In this document: positions 45,004 to 55,109 of the stretch, piece by piece
Layout: every line of letters begins with the position of its first letter
Position numbering within the stretch: the first letter of the stretch is position 1
DNA from: Pinus tabuliformis
Taxonomy: Eukaryota > Streptophyta > Pinopsida > Pinales > Pinaceae
Direction of reading: 5' to 3'
Assembly (NCBI GenBank): GCA_031772625.1
Contig: CM062813.1
Coordinates: 764,460,720-764,524,719 of the forward strand
DNA: 64,000 nt
Made by a program: the position numbers and the translations under genes
The notes under the pieces: generated by a model
Database searches by the model: none
Told to the model about the DNA's origin: nothing
What the model saw: the letters and a program-made list of their open reading frames with translations, nothing else

Positions 45004-45430
45004 TGTTACCGCTCAATTTAGCAGGGGTCCTAGGCGGGGTTCCAAAGAGACTATTACTAGATCAAGTGGCAATAATGGGACAAGGACCCACTGTCACCTC
45101 AATCGATGTCCCCTGCTCTTTATGGACTTTCATCGATGGGAGGAGTTCCGATATAAGGAAATCACTAGGAATGATGAGTTAATGATAGCATAGGTAGTGA
45201 TTTCTAGAGCCCATTCACAAGAGAGACTCAAATAATAGGGCTTGCTTGCTTTAGAAGCAAGGTGAGGGGCTCTCTAAGAAAGGATAAAGGGAGGCCCATT
45301 CACAAGAGAGACTCAAATAATAGGGCTTGCTTGCTTTAGAAGCAAGGTGAGGGGCTCTCTAAGAAAGGATAAAGGGAGGCTTAAACCTAGGGATTAAAGG
45401 TATATCTTTGATGAAGGATGTGTGAAAATT
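45004..45430 (+). repeat. LTR-like repeat family starting TGTTGCC, copy 2
   Basis: Starts TGTTACCGCTC and aligns with 9226 onward through GGGACAAGGACCCACTGTCACCTCA. Includes an 85-bp tandem duplication absent from copy 1. Cut at the right by the next LTR. Confidence 0.55.
45210..45379. repeat. Perfect 85-bp tandem duplication
   Basis: 45210-45294 and 45295-45379 appear identical. Each unit starts CCCATTCACAAGAGAG and ends AAAGGGAGG. Confidence 0.9.
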
Positions 45431-46529
45431 TCAACTATTGCAGCGACTTGAAATTATTCTTCTAACTGATTCATTATTAAGCAGTTTATTTGCTATGGCA
45501 AACAAAGAATAAAATCACAGTTGCAATATTCACCATAAAAACACGATGGAAATAAAATGTGGAAACTGAGAAATGCTAGCACACATAAATTTTTTTTGAC
45601 ACTGTTATTTTTAGACAAATGTCCCCGGGAAAACCCAATGTGGGAAACCCAGTGCAACAACTGAGGGTTTTTATTATTATGCAACAGTGAGAAATTATGA
45701 GTACCACTGGATGCCCAAAACTGGCAATCCTCCACAAGATAAATTGGCCACAAAAATTAGTGAGACAATTCTTACCTCATCGGACATTGATCCATCTCCA
45801 AAATCTGGCACAAACTGGGATGCTCAAACCCCCGTGTCAGCCTTTTGCACAGATGCTGCGTAGGCCCTCACACACTCTGCCTGGAAGCTGCTCTGATCAA
45901 GCCGTCTAGCCCAACTCAACCCCGAGAATGACTCGCTAGCCCCTCCCGAAATTTTCTTGTCCTTCAGCAACTGAATTGACCCTCACTCCAACTAAATCGA
46001 ACTTTGCCTCTAATGCTTCTACGTAGGCCCTGTGTAGCCTCATTGAGGAAACTCGACCCTCCAGTAGTTGACTCTCCGGAATTGGAAAACTTCCTCCGGA
46101 CTCACTGCCTTTGCCCCTCTGTGTCTCTGTGTCCCCTCTTTGGCTCAAACTCTTCCTTTTGAATGTTGCTCTTTGGAAAATTGAACTGCCAAGGGAAACT
46201 TGCTCTTCAAGTGTGTTTCTCCTCCTCTTATAATCTCCAATTGAGTCTTTAATGAACACAATTAAATTGTTATTGATGGCTAAGATAATTTTGGAGTTGA
46301 TCTGTGTGAGTTTCTAGAGAATTGTCACATTTCGCAATTAATTCCCATTAATTAAACAATTTTCCTAAGTTATAGTTAGGAAAAATTTAAATGATGGTCA
46401 ATTAATTTAATTGAGCTATCTCTAGGTAGAATTTCCAGAAACAGTTTTTGGTTTTGGAGATCTCACGCGTTTTAGCCTCTCTACAAAGTTTGAGACTAGA
46501 ACACCATCTGATGCTACAAAAAACTGACA
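45431..46529 (-). repeat. 3' LTR of a minus-strand Copia element
   Basis: Related to the LTR of the second nested element in reverse: GACACTGTTATTTTTAGAC at 45600, a TCTAGGTAGAATTTCCAGAAA block near 46420 and the end ACTGACA at 46529. The left limit is approximate. Confidence 0.6.
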
Positions 46530-46548
46530 CTCCCTCTTAGTGAGGAAG
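46530..46548 (-). other. Polypurine tract
   Basis: Minus strand CTTCCTCACTAAGAGGGAG next to the LTR end. Confidence 0.65.
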
Positions 46549-46961
46549 GTGTTGTCTCCCATAACATCCTGTGTCTGGAACATCTCTACGATGTTGATGT
46601 TTGACATCTGTGACAAACTGCCACCTTCCACCAACCACTTCGCAACTCTGATAATGCTGCATCCGTGCTACTGCTGACACTGCACTGTACAACTGTGCTG
46701 CTGCCAACTCTTCCACTGCACTGTAATTGATCTCAAGCTGTTGCTGTTGTTGCATCTACTACAACTGAAATCCAAAAGTCTGAACCAATTGTACCCTCAT
46801 GTTGCCATTGTCTCCTGAGTCTCTGACTGCTACTAGCTTCTGTGCTGCCTATTGAGTCTATCTGCGTTGCAACTGCACTGTGCTCCTCAATGCCTGACTG
46901 CTACTAGTATCGCAATTGTCGCTCAAGAACTGACTGCATCAATCTGACACTGATCCAACTG

Positions 46962-47657
46962 CTACTGAAACGAGTTCTCCACTATACCCATCCGTTCTTT
47001 GAAATATACAAACTTAGCTATTCCTAAAGCTTTTGTGAGTATATTTGTGACTTGCTCTTGTGTGGGAACGTACTGTAGTTGGACTGCTCCACGCCGCACA
47101 TAATCTCTGATGAAATGACATAAAATATCTGTGTTTCGACCTGTCATGGAACACTGGATTTTTAGAGAGCTTGATGCAACTTTGATTATCATAGTAGACA
47201 CTGGTCGCCTCCATCCTCTGCCTGAATAAGCTTACTAGCAGCTTCCGAAGCCATATAGCTTCGCACGTAGCTATGTTGGCTGCCATATACTCTGCCCCTA
47301 TAGAGCTCAGTGCTACTGACTTCTGCTTCCTATTGCACCAAGAAACCATCCTTGATCCAATGTTGAAGTATTACCCAAAAATACTTTTCCTGTCTACTGA
47401 ATTGCTTGCCCAGTCTGCATATGTGAATCCACATAGTTGGATATCATCACCTCAAGTATATCTCAACCCATACTCGACTATGCCATGAAAATATCTCAAA
47501 ATGTGCCTCTCTGCTATCCAATGCGCTCTCTTCTGTTCCACCATAAGCTGATCGAGAGTGTTGACTGCAAAGCAAATATTTAGCATAGTGTTGATTAGAT
47601 ACATGTGAGACCTGATAAGCTATCTATACAAGGTGGGGTCAACATCCTTGTCCTGTG
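46962..47657 (-). pseudogene. Copia RT end and RNase H, broken
   Basis: The minus strand from 47657 reads DKDVDPTLYR, LINTMLNICFAVNTL and HWIAERHILRYF, the end of a Copia RT. RNase H follows with NRKQKSVALSSIGAEYMAAN, CEAIWLRKLL, YYDNQSCIKLSKNP and, after a frameshift, EQVTNILTKAL. It ends near 46962, with the polypurine tract and LTR beyond, so this is the 3' end of one element. The upstream part is cut at 47658 by another LTR. Confidence 0.88.
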
Positions 47658-48085
47658 TGTTGGAAAATGTAACTATGTTTGGTCTTCATTAATGTACTTG
47701 AGTCATCATGTAATGTACTTGTCAAAAGAATAAAGAAAAGAATTATTATTACTATTATTGTGACTTATTAAAGCATGGGTTTCATGCTTGGGTCACCATG
47801 TGTTAGTTCAAAGTCCCCATTGAGGACTTCTAGGATTTATTCGGAGTCTATAGAGTTATTGTACATTTAAAGAGACCCTTCTTGGGCTTTTGAATCATGT
47901 AAAAATGTTAAGTATTGTGTCAAACATGAATTATGTAACCTCCACACCATGTCGGCCTAAGAGAAGATCAAGTCGGCCTAAGGAGCCTATTCGACCCCAC
48001 AAGTAGCCTATAAAAAGAAGCTCATCTAATTCATTTGGAGCATCATTCTCTCATCAAGTTTGAATTCTCTAATTCAACGACTAAG
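47658..48085 (+). repeat. LTR fragment, TGTTGAAGAATGTAACTAG family, plus strand
   Basis: Starts TGTTGGAAAATGTAACTATG. Two GTCGGCCTAAG words at about 47951-47985 lie above the likely TATA box CCTATAAAAAG (48008). The same start, reversed, ends the LTRs at 12881, 43679, 50186 and 53875. Confidence 0.6.
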
Positions 48086-48354
48086 ATTAAAACATAATCG
48101 ATGGCTAAGATTAACTTGGAGTTGATCCTTGTCTTCTTCTAGAAGATTCACAACTGATTTAATTAATACCCTTTAATTAACTAGATTTCCTAAGTTTAGA
48201 TTTAGAGAACCATTTAAAAAAGTTAATTATTTTAATTAAATCATCTCTAGGTGGAATTTCCAGAAACGATTTCTGGGTTTTGGAGAATGCATGTGTCTTA
48301 ACCTCTCTGTAGTGTTTCAAGGCTAGAACACATCCGATGCTACAAAAATCAACA
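48086..48354 (-). repeat. LTR end fragment related to the second nested element, copy 1
   Basis: Contains TCTAGGTGGAATTTCCAGAAA and CACATCCGATGCTACAAAAA and ends ATCAACA. Aligns with 46256-46529 and 48555-48843. Confidence 0.65.
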
Positions 48355-48554
48355 TGCAATGCACTCGTTGGATCAGGAAAATCTTGATCCGGCCTTACTA
48401 TCCATGCCCCTCTCACTGCGTCGAGCTCACTAGCTCTCTCTTTGGCAACTCTGCGCTGCTACTCTGGAGTTCAATTGGTCAGTAAATTTGAACTACTAGT
48501 GGCTCAAGTATGTTTTCCAACCCCCATCGATTTCTTCTTATAATCTCTCGTTGA

Positions 48555-48843
48555 GACATCAATGACCAAGATTAAAACATAAACGATGGCTAATATCAAC
48601 TAGAGCTCGATCCATGTCTTCTTCTAGAAGATTCTCATCATGACTTAATTAATACCCTTTTAATTAATCAGATTTCCTGAGTTTAGACTTAGGAACCATT
48701 AAAAACAATGATTAATTATTTCAATTAAGTCGTCTCTAGGTGGAATTTCTAGAATCGATTTATGGGTTTTGGAGAATACACGTATTCTAGCCTCTCCACC
48801 AAATTTTGTGGCTAGAACACATCCGATGCTACAAAAACTAACA
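48555..48843 (-). repeat. LTR end fragment related to the second nested element, copy 2
   Basis: Same sequence family as 48086-48354. Ends ACTAACA at 48843, where it cuts the hAT fragment. The 200 bp between the two copies shows no gene. Confidence 0.65.
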
Positions 48844-49085
48844 CTTTCTGCCTCTTCTTTCTTTTTGTCTTTTTCCTCTATTGCTTGAAGAGCTTTTTGT
48901 ATAAGCTCCGCACTAGATTCCTTACAAAGCCCAACTTCATGTCCAGGGAGTCTAGCTAGATGATATTTTAATTGCATAACCGCTCCTGTCATCTTGTCCC
49001 CACACAATTTGCATGTTAGATATGCCCGATTTGTCCCACCATCAGGTTCCCCATATTCCCAAAATGGGTCCAAGGGCTTTGGCAT
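48844..49085 (-). pseudogene. BED zinc-finger start of a hAT transposase, truncated
   Basis: ATG 49085 opens MPKPLDPFWEYGEPDGG. A BED finger follows: CKLCGDKMTGAVMQLKYHLA with H and C in LPGHEVGLC, then a Lys/Glu helix. The frame runs into LTR sequence after about 80 residues. It is like the BED part at 6193, but not the same family. Confidence 0.85.
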
Positions 49086-49639
49086 ATTTGTAGTGGATTA
49101 ATTCAAACCTAGGGCACAAAAAAAAACAGAAAATTGGCGTTAAACCCTCGCACACAAAAAATGACAACCACCTCATTTTAAAAATTAGTTTTTTTACTAC
49201 ATTACTTGTAATGAAAAATGGCAATAAGGGGGTGCATAAGAAAGTTAAAAAGAAAAATGAAGCTTGCTGTTCAAATATGGAGAAAACCCTTGCATTGGCT
49301 CATGGGCATGAAAGTCATAGGAAATGGAAAAAAAACAAAGAAGAAAAATGTTGGTAGGCAAAGAGGCAAGCACACATAATTCTAAATCTATGAAAAAAAA
49401 TCTTTAACATAGGGGTTTTTAAGAACACATCTGTTAATGGAAGAAATGAAGTTTGTCTCACTGTTCTTGAATATTTGATCCACAAAAAAATTTAGGTTGG
49501 TCATGATAATGGTTGTTTGATCCTCAATCCCTCTTTGAAAACCACCACAAAGCTCTTCCCCTTCCTTCTCCAAGACCAACAAAGACAAATGACAAAAAAA
49601 ACAACAAAAAACACTTTTGTAGCTTGACCCCCGTGCGCT

Positions 49640-49779
49640 CGGAAATTTATTCCATGGTCGCGTGATTTTTTGGCGATATATTGGCGATATTTTGAAAATA
49701 TTGCGATATTTTCTCGGCAATATATCATTTGCCGAAAATATCGTGATATTTTCAAATATCTCTGATATTATCAACACTG
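49640..49779 (-). repeat. Subterminal GATATTTT repeats of the second hAT
   Basis: Direct and inverted copies of CGATATTTTC crowd the first 120 bp of the element. Subterminal repeats of this kind are typical transposase-binding regions in hAT elements. Confidence 0.6.
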
Positions 49780-50186
49780 CTTCTTCTTTGTCCTTCTTCG
49801 CTATACCAGATCAGAAATAATACTTGAGAGATAAGAGATGTGAATTGTCTTGAGAGGAGATCAAATGGTCTCTATTTATATATGCTGGAAGGGGTCAATT
49901 AGGTGTCTCCTGGGCAGGGCCGACTTCATCACGGGGAGGCCAACTTGGGCATCTTGTGGTGTCTAGAATGCAAATATAAATTTCATTTTCCCGCTCTTGA
50001 TAAAGTCATGATGAACATGCCTTATAAAATTTTCTTTTGATTACAAAAACAGTAAATGTTTTCTTTTTCTTGCAAGCATGAAGAACATGCTTCAAATATT
50101 TTTTTCTTTTATAAATATAATCTATATTTCATCATTACAAGTACAAATGACATTATGAAAACCAACCATAGCTACAAAATTCAACA
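49780..50186 (-). repeat. LTR fragment, TGTTGAAGAATGTAACTAG family
   Basis: Ends on the plus strand with AGCTACAAAATTCAACA (50186). A TATA-like TTTATATATG is near 49875, with GCCGACTTC and GCCAACTTG words next to it. The left part is missing. Confidence 0.55.
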
Positions 50187-51752
50187 CCTTGGGAGTTAGG
50201 AAAATTGTCATATACTATTGGAAAGGTCTCAGAACAGTCACCAGTGTATCCAACTATACTTCTTTGATGCTCAGTTGGACTAAGAAACTGTATAGAAAAT
50301 GTCTGCAAAGATAGGCTACTCAAACTGCAACTCCATCCATGACATCAAGCTAGACAACCTACACTCGGCAAACAATGACAACATACTCTGGCTCAATGAC
50401 GAACAATGACCACGACATCAATGATAATGACAATGACATCAATGACAGCATAGGCTCAGCAATCTTCCAACACACTCAACACATCTTGAGCAAATTAATG
50501 AAATTTTCAGCTGTGCAAAACTTATGCAATTTCTAGATTTGAATTTCACCCATATATGTTCTTCACATATTGTTATTTACAGCTATAAATGTCTTGATGA
50601 TTTGGAATATGTAAAAGGCCCACTTGTTGAGTGATGTGACATTGTCATTGAAAGGGTTGTTTTGCTGAAGCTATATCTGCTGTTATAAATGAATTTTCGG
50701 ATCTGGCTTGTGTGTGATAAGTTGCTCCAGATGGTTGGAACTTATCAAGATAGTTTGGTATCTTTTCTCCTTGGATTCCCTAGAAGGTTTGGCTGCTAGA
50801 AAGTGAAATATTGTGCTCTTTTCGCTGCTGTTTTATACTATTTCATAAACACCCCTAAGGATGAAAATTCACAGGGTTAAGATCTAGGAAACCTCTAGTC
50901 AAAGAGGTGAAATTTCTGTTTTAACTTCAGCATCAAAATCTGAGAAAGCAATTCTACGTTGGAAATTTCTGTCGACCTTGACTAGGATATTTGTAATTTT
51001 GGCAAGGGGACAAATATTGCAGGTTACTAGCTCGAGAAAGAGAAGAGTTGCAAAATTTTCTTCCCAGTTTCTTCTTTTGTGTTTTGGATCTCTCCTCCAA
51101 TTTAATGTGCATCTTCAATCCAAACTGGAATTTGTTTAGAAACTTCATCTCCCATTGGAGTGATAAAAAAGTTGTGCAATGAACTTTGCTCTTAAAATCT
51201 CATTCGGATCTGAAACTTCAATCTTGACAGAGATTGCATTGGATTCTTCAATGCAATGTTGGGTAGTCTGCTTGTCTCGTCTGACTATTGAAGGTAAAGT
51301 CACTGCTTTGTTAGCTCTTGTCTTCCCCAAAAATTAAAATGAGACATAATCAATACCTAGAATCAGAAGATTGATGAGTACCCTTACATCAGATGTCCCC
51401 ATGGCTACCTTAAGATGCTGGAATAGCCCATGGAAATGGAACATGCTCCAAAGTCGATGAAATTTGAACCTTGACCAAGGATGTGAAACTCTAATGAACC
51501 TTTTAATATTGGCAGCTTCCTTGTAAAAGAGTTAACATTCATTGTTTTTCTATCTATCTTTTTTTAATTATTCACTTTCCAAATTGTTTTCATGGATTGC
51601 TGATTGCTGCATTGGTCAAGTGCATCTTTCCATAATGAAAATTACTTGCTGATTTATACTTAGTTCATTCAATGCCGAGTATGGAAAAATATAGCCTTTC
51701 CATAGCAGCATTTATCATTTAGTGCTGACTTGCATATCTCAATGTTGTGCAG
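50187..51752. other. Intron sequence before exon C
   Basis: No gene or clear repeat recognised. Probably original intron DNA of the host gene, ending in the acceptor TCAATGTTGTGCAG. Confidence 0.45.
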
Positions 51753-51830
51753 CTCGTCACTATGAAATTGTGTATTTAATCCATGAAGATAACGCTGATG
51801 AAGTTCAAGAAGTGGTTTCAAAGGTCAAAG
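51753..51830 (+). CDS. bS6-like (RFC3-type) host gene, exon C: start of the S6 domain
   Basis: A 78-nt exon between GTTGTGCAG and GTATGT. It completes an Ala codon with the G from 4358 and reads RHYEIVYLIHEDNADEV then a short helix ending VSKVK. RHYEIV opens beta strand 1 of bacterial bS6 (E. coli S6 begins MRHYEIVF), and HEDNADEV fits the first turn and helix. Plant genomes have a plastid S6, a mitochondrial S6 and the S6-like RFC3. The acidic linker and the wording point to RFC3, which supports plastid rRNA processing. The rest of the S6 domain must lie beyond the window. The exon ends with one base of a split codon. Confidence 0.75.
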
Positions 51831-52314
51831 GTATGTAGATTTCTCTCATCTTTCTTCTGATGTTAAAGTGCTTTATTGAAAACTTGCTTACAGCAAATTG
51901 GAAAGATGACTTGAGCTGAAAATTTGAGTTGGAGAAAAGAAACATTTAATTTGAGAAACCTAGCAAAATATAATGAAGCTGCTTCTGAGAATACAGATGA
52001 GCTTCTGAACAAACTCAAGGTAGCACAAAAGCATCTCTTGGTGTTGCCTTTCAACAAAGAGGAAAATATTCAGTCTGTTATTTGTAAAGCAAGATTGTGA
52101 CCTGACAACATAAATATATGTAATAAAAGGTATAGATAAGGGCTTTGAACGTCACATGTTTGCAACAATATGACTTCCATTGGACAAAATAGGTCCAATG
52201 AAGTACAGAGCTTCAATCATAAGCTATTTGGTATGTTACATTCAGTTGGATATGGGAAAACTAAAAGTGATCACTACCAAGCCTTGATACTGGTTTTCAA
52301 ATTCTAGGGCCTGT
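51831..52314 (+). other. Start of the next host intron
   Basis: Donor GTATGT at 51831; no acceptor with an S6-like exon was found up to 64000, so this intron exceeds 12 kb. Confidence 0.5.
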
Positions 52315-52899
52315 TGCTGCACAAACTAGCAGGCCTAGCATATAGGCTAGAGATAGAGGGCACAACAACAATTTGGAACAAAGGCCCACTGTCACCACAA
52401 CCAATGTCCCCTTCTCGGATTTTCACTGACGGGAGGAATCCCAGTAACCCTCACTTGTGATTAATGTGTTTACACTAGGGTTCAAAGTGAGGCAAGGATT
52501 TCTCATTCAATGGAAAGACTCAATTGAGGCATGAGCTTTGGGAGAAGCTAAGATGGATTTCTATGAAAAACCCCTTGAGATAAATACTATGCAAGACCTA
52601 GGGTTGAGATATTTGATAGGATAAGAGTTCATCCAAGGTCTAGATAGTCAAGAGAAAAAGGGCTTGAATGATATACTTCAACAAGTACTAAAGCTCGAAC
52701 CTTCAGAGAATCTCCAAGTTGAAGGATTAGCCTCTAGGGTTCCCACTTGGTGTTATAGCTAGGGCATCAACTAAAATGAAATTCCACTGTTGGAATTCAT
52801 TCAAAACTTGTGGACGCTTAGAGGAGACACTAAGGAAGAGTCTTGTCCAGACGAAATCCAAAAAATTCCTCCTCCCTAAAATTTCGCACCAAGCCCTAG
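52315..52899 (+). repeat. LTR-like repeat family starting TGTTGCC, copy 3
   Basis: Starts TGTTGCTGCACAAACTAGCAGG and matches copies 1 and 2 for about 150 bp (GGCCCACTGTCACCACAACC, GGGAGGAATCCC). The remainder to 52899 resembles 9420-9950 in wording (GTCTAGA, TTGAAGGATTAGCC) without coding. Confidence 0.5.
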
Positions 52900-53875
52900 T
52901 GTTAGAAAACCGGAAAGGAAAAAAGATTTTCTTATGCTGACAATTACTTGTGAAATTCTTGTATTCTTATTAAATTTCTTTATGTTCTTCTTTTATCTTC
53001 TTTTCATCAAGCAATCATCAAATCAAAAGCATGAAGATCAATGCCACCAGATATAGGCACCCAGCCAGGGCTAAAACCCCTATGTAGGGGAAAACCCAGT
53101 GAAACTCTTCCACTAGTAGATTCAAATCAAATTGAAATGACCCAAGACCTTAGACCAGACCATAAGACCTTCCTCTCTCCACCAAGTCAGCTTCCCAAGA
53201 CGATTAACCAAACTTTACTAGTCACTTTTAGTCAAATATTTTCAACCCAGCTACAACTCAGAATTTTGGCCCTTAGCAACCAGAACTTCGGCCCTACTGC
53301 AGATCTGCAACTTCGGCCCTCTTGCAACAACCTAAAAACTCGCATGTGTGGCAAAAGAGAGAGAATTTCGGCTTCTTCTTGCTTGACAAGTGTCTCCTTC
53401 TGCGCTAGGATTCTCTTCTTCTTTAGGCATTTCACTCTTCTTTTCTTCTCTAGCAATTGCAGATTGAACTTGTGTGTGTATCTCTTCCAAATGAGTCGAG
53501 TAGCTGCTTATTTATAGTGGTTTCTGGCTCCTATTTGAGGCTGACTTGTCTTTAATGAGGTCAACTTGTCTTCTTTGAAGCCGACTTGGTGGAGAAGGCC
53601 TATTTGACTCAATTTACATCAAAATAATTTTCTTTCTTGATATACAAAGCCCAAGAAGGGTCTAGTAGATGATGACAAGGACTAGGACTCAAGACAAAAA
53701 CCCTAGAATGGCGACTTAGACCTAGAAATAAAATAATAAGAGCATGAAACCCATGCTAATAAATCATTTTTCTTTTATAATAAAATTTCTTTTTCTTTCA
53801 GTTTCTTTTGAAAAATGTATTATATCATGACTCAAATATAATTGTGAAGACCAACACTAGTTACATTCTTCAACA
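52900..53875 (-). repeat. 3' LTR of a minus-strand Copia element
   Basis: Plus-strand start TGTTAGAAAACC, end TTCTTCAACA. Shares ATAGGCACCCAGCCAGGGC... with 11490. Its TATA box (GCTTATTTATAGTGG near 53507) is next to three GGCTGACTTG/GCCGACTTGG words. Followed by a polypurine tract. Confidence 0.7.
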
Positions 53876-53895
53876 CTCCCTCTTAGCTAGGGAGG
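53876..53895 (-). other. Polypurine tract
   Basis: Minus strand CCTCCCTAGCTAAGAGGGAG adjoining the LTR. Confidence 0.75.
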
Positions 53896-54598
53896 TATTC
53901 ATAATGATACATATATTAAGTACAAGGATGAACTCAAAATGATATGTTCTACGAAGAGCTATAACACACACAATGCTACAGGTTAGATACTTGACCAAGG
54001 TATCTAACCGGGTGGGACTAAGGTGTGTTCCAACGTTTAGTCACTATAGGTACCATCAGACTTCAACTCTAACTCCAACCCAGGGATCTAGGTATTGTAT
54101 CCAAGGTCGCAGCTCTACAAGACCAACAATACCCTCCCTACCTCAGGATCTAGACATTGTCACAAGCCCGCTAAATGTCCTCCCAAACATCTTGTCACCC
54201 CAAGATGCTTCATTTCTCTCTATCAACTAAATCAAATATATCCACTAGTCCAAGCATGCCTACAAGATGTCCAACTTTCTTATGGAGAGATCCAACACAA
54301 TCAAAACCCCAATTAGTAATAGACTTTCAATAAATATATATGTGTGTGTGTGTGTGTGTTTAGCACAAACCTTTAGGGTCCTCAATCATTCTGATGCTGC
54401 TTAGATCATCATCATATTATCCAAGCACATTTCGTAGGAGGCTTCCTTCAATTTTCGAGCTGCACAAAACTCAGCCGTAGCACTTATTCCAGAACATCTA
54501 AATCTTGTTTATAACTTCATTAATCATGAACAACCATCTGTAGTTCTTTAGCTATTCTCTGATCACATTCTTTCTTCAAGGTTTCATAGTTATTACAA
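53896..54598 (-). other. 3' interior of the Copia element
   Basis: No pol motif recognised. It ends where the LINE inserted. Confidence 0.4.
54341..54359. repeat. (TG)n microsatellite
   Basis: About nine TG units after a short TATATA run. Confidence 0.9.
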
Positions 54599-54849
54599 TA
54601 TGCCCTCCCTCTTTTTTTTCCCATCGAAAAATCATAATTTTCATTGATATTTGAAAATTACATGCTGAAGATGCTGATAGCATATGAAGTAATAGTGTTG
54701 ATAAGCCACAATCTGCATTGCGCTGTCCCAAATATGAGTCAATCCCATGTAAGGGAGACTTCTTTGATAAATACATATGATAAGTTCAGTAATATATAGA
54801 CATAATAATGTACTATAATTCAAATAATTACATCAAAATTGTATCCCAA

Positions 54850-55109
54850 AAAAAGACATGAAATCAGGGCCAGTGGACCCTGTCTTGTTGCTCATCCATA
54901 TATGGCCGGTGGTAGTAACTGTAGATCTCCTGGTCATGCTGTTCTATGATCAACTAGACCCCCCTTGGCTGGAGTGTGGCTTCTTTGGATAGCAAGTCGG
55001 AAATTTTATTGCGCTCCCTGTATATATGATGACAAGAAATATAGTCAAATTGTGATCTCAGCCTCAATGCATCATCCAAAATATGTCGGAGTGTGTGTGT
55101 GACAAGCAA
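54850..55109 (-). other. 3' end of the LINE
   Basis: Remains of the RNase H end and the 3' untranslated region; no open frame. Confidence 0.4.

Larger units (their letters stand above)
48844..49779 (-). mobile_element. 5' part of a second hAT transposon
   Basis: On the minus strand it starts at 49779 with CAGTGTTGATAATATC, a hAT-like end, followed by subterminal repeats of GATATTTTC, then the start of a BED zinc-finger gene. It stops at 48843, where an LTR fragment has inserted or replaced the rest. The other end was not found. Confidence 0.65.
4359..51752 (+). other. Giant host-gene intron, 47,394 bp
   Basis: Donor GTAATT at 4359 and acceptor AATGTTGTGCAG ending at 51752; phase 1. It contains at least two hAT elements, four or more LTR retrotransposons, several lone LTRs and only short stretches of unassigned sequence. 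Both flanking exons keep an open frame and splice sites, so the gene may still be expressed across it. Confidence 0.65.

Noticed and set aside
51900-52080. Possible next exon of the bS6-like gene (ENTDELLNKLKVAQKHLLVLP-like reading)
   Set aside because: The translation does not fit the next part of the S6 fold (expected Gly-Lys, Trp and Arg-Leu-Ala-Tyr pattern), and stops lie close by.
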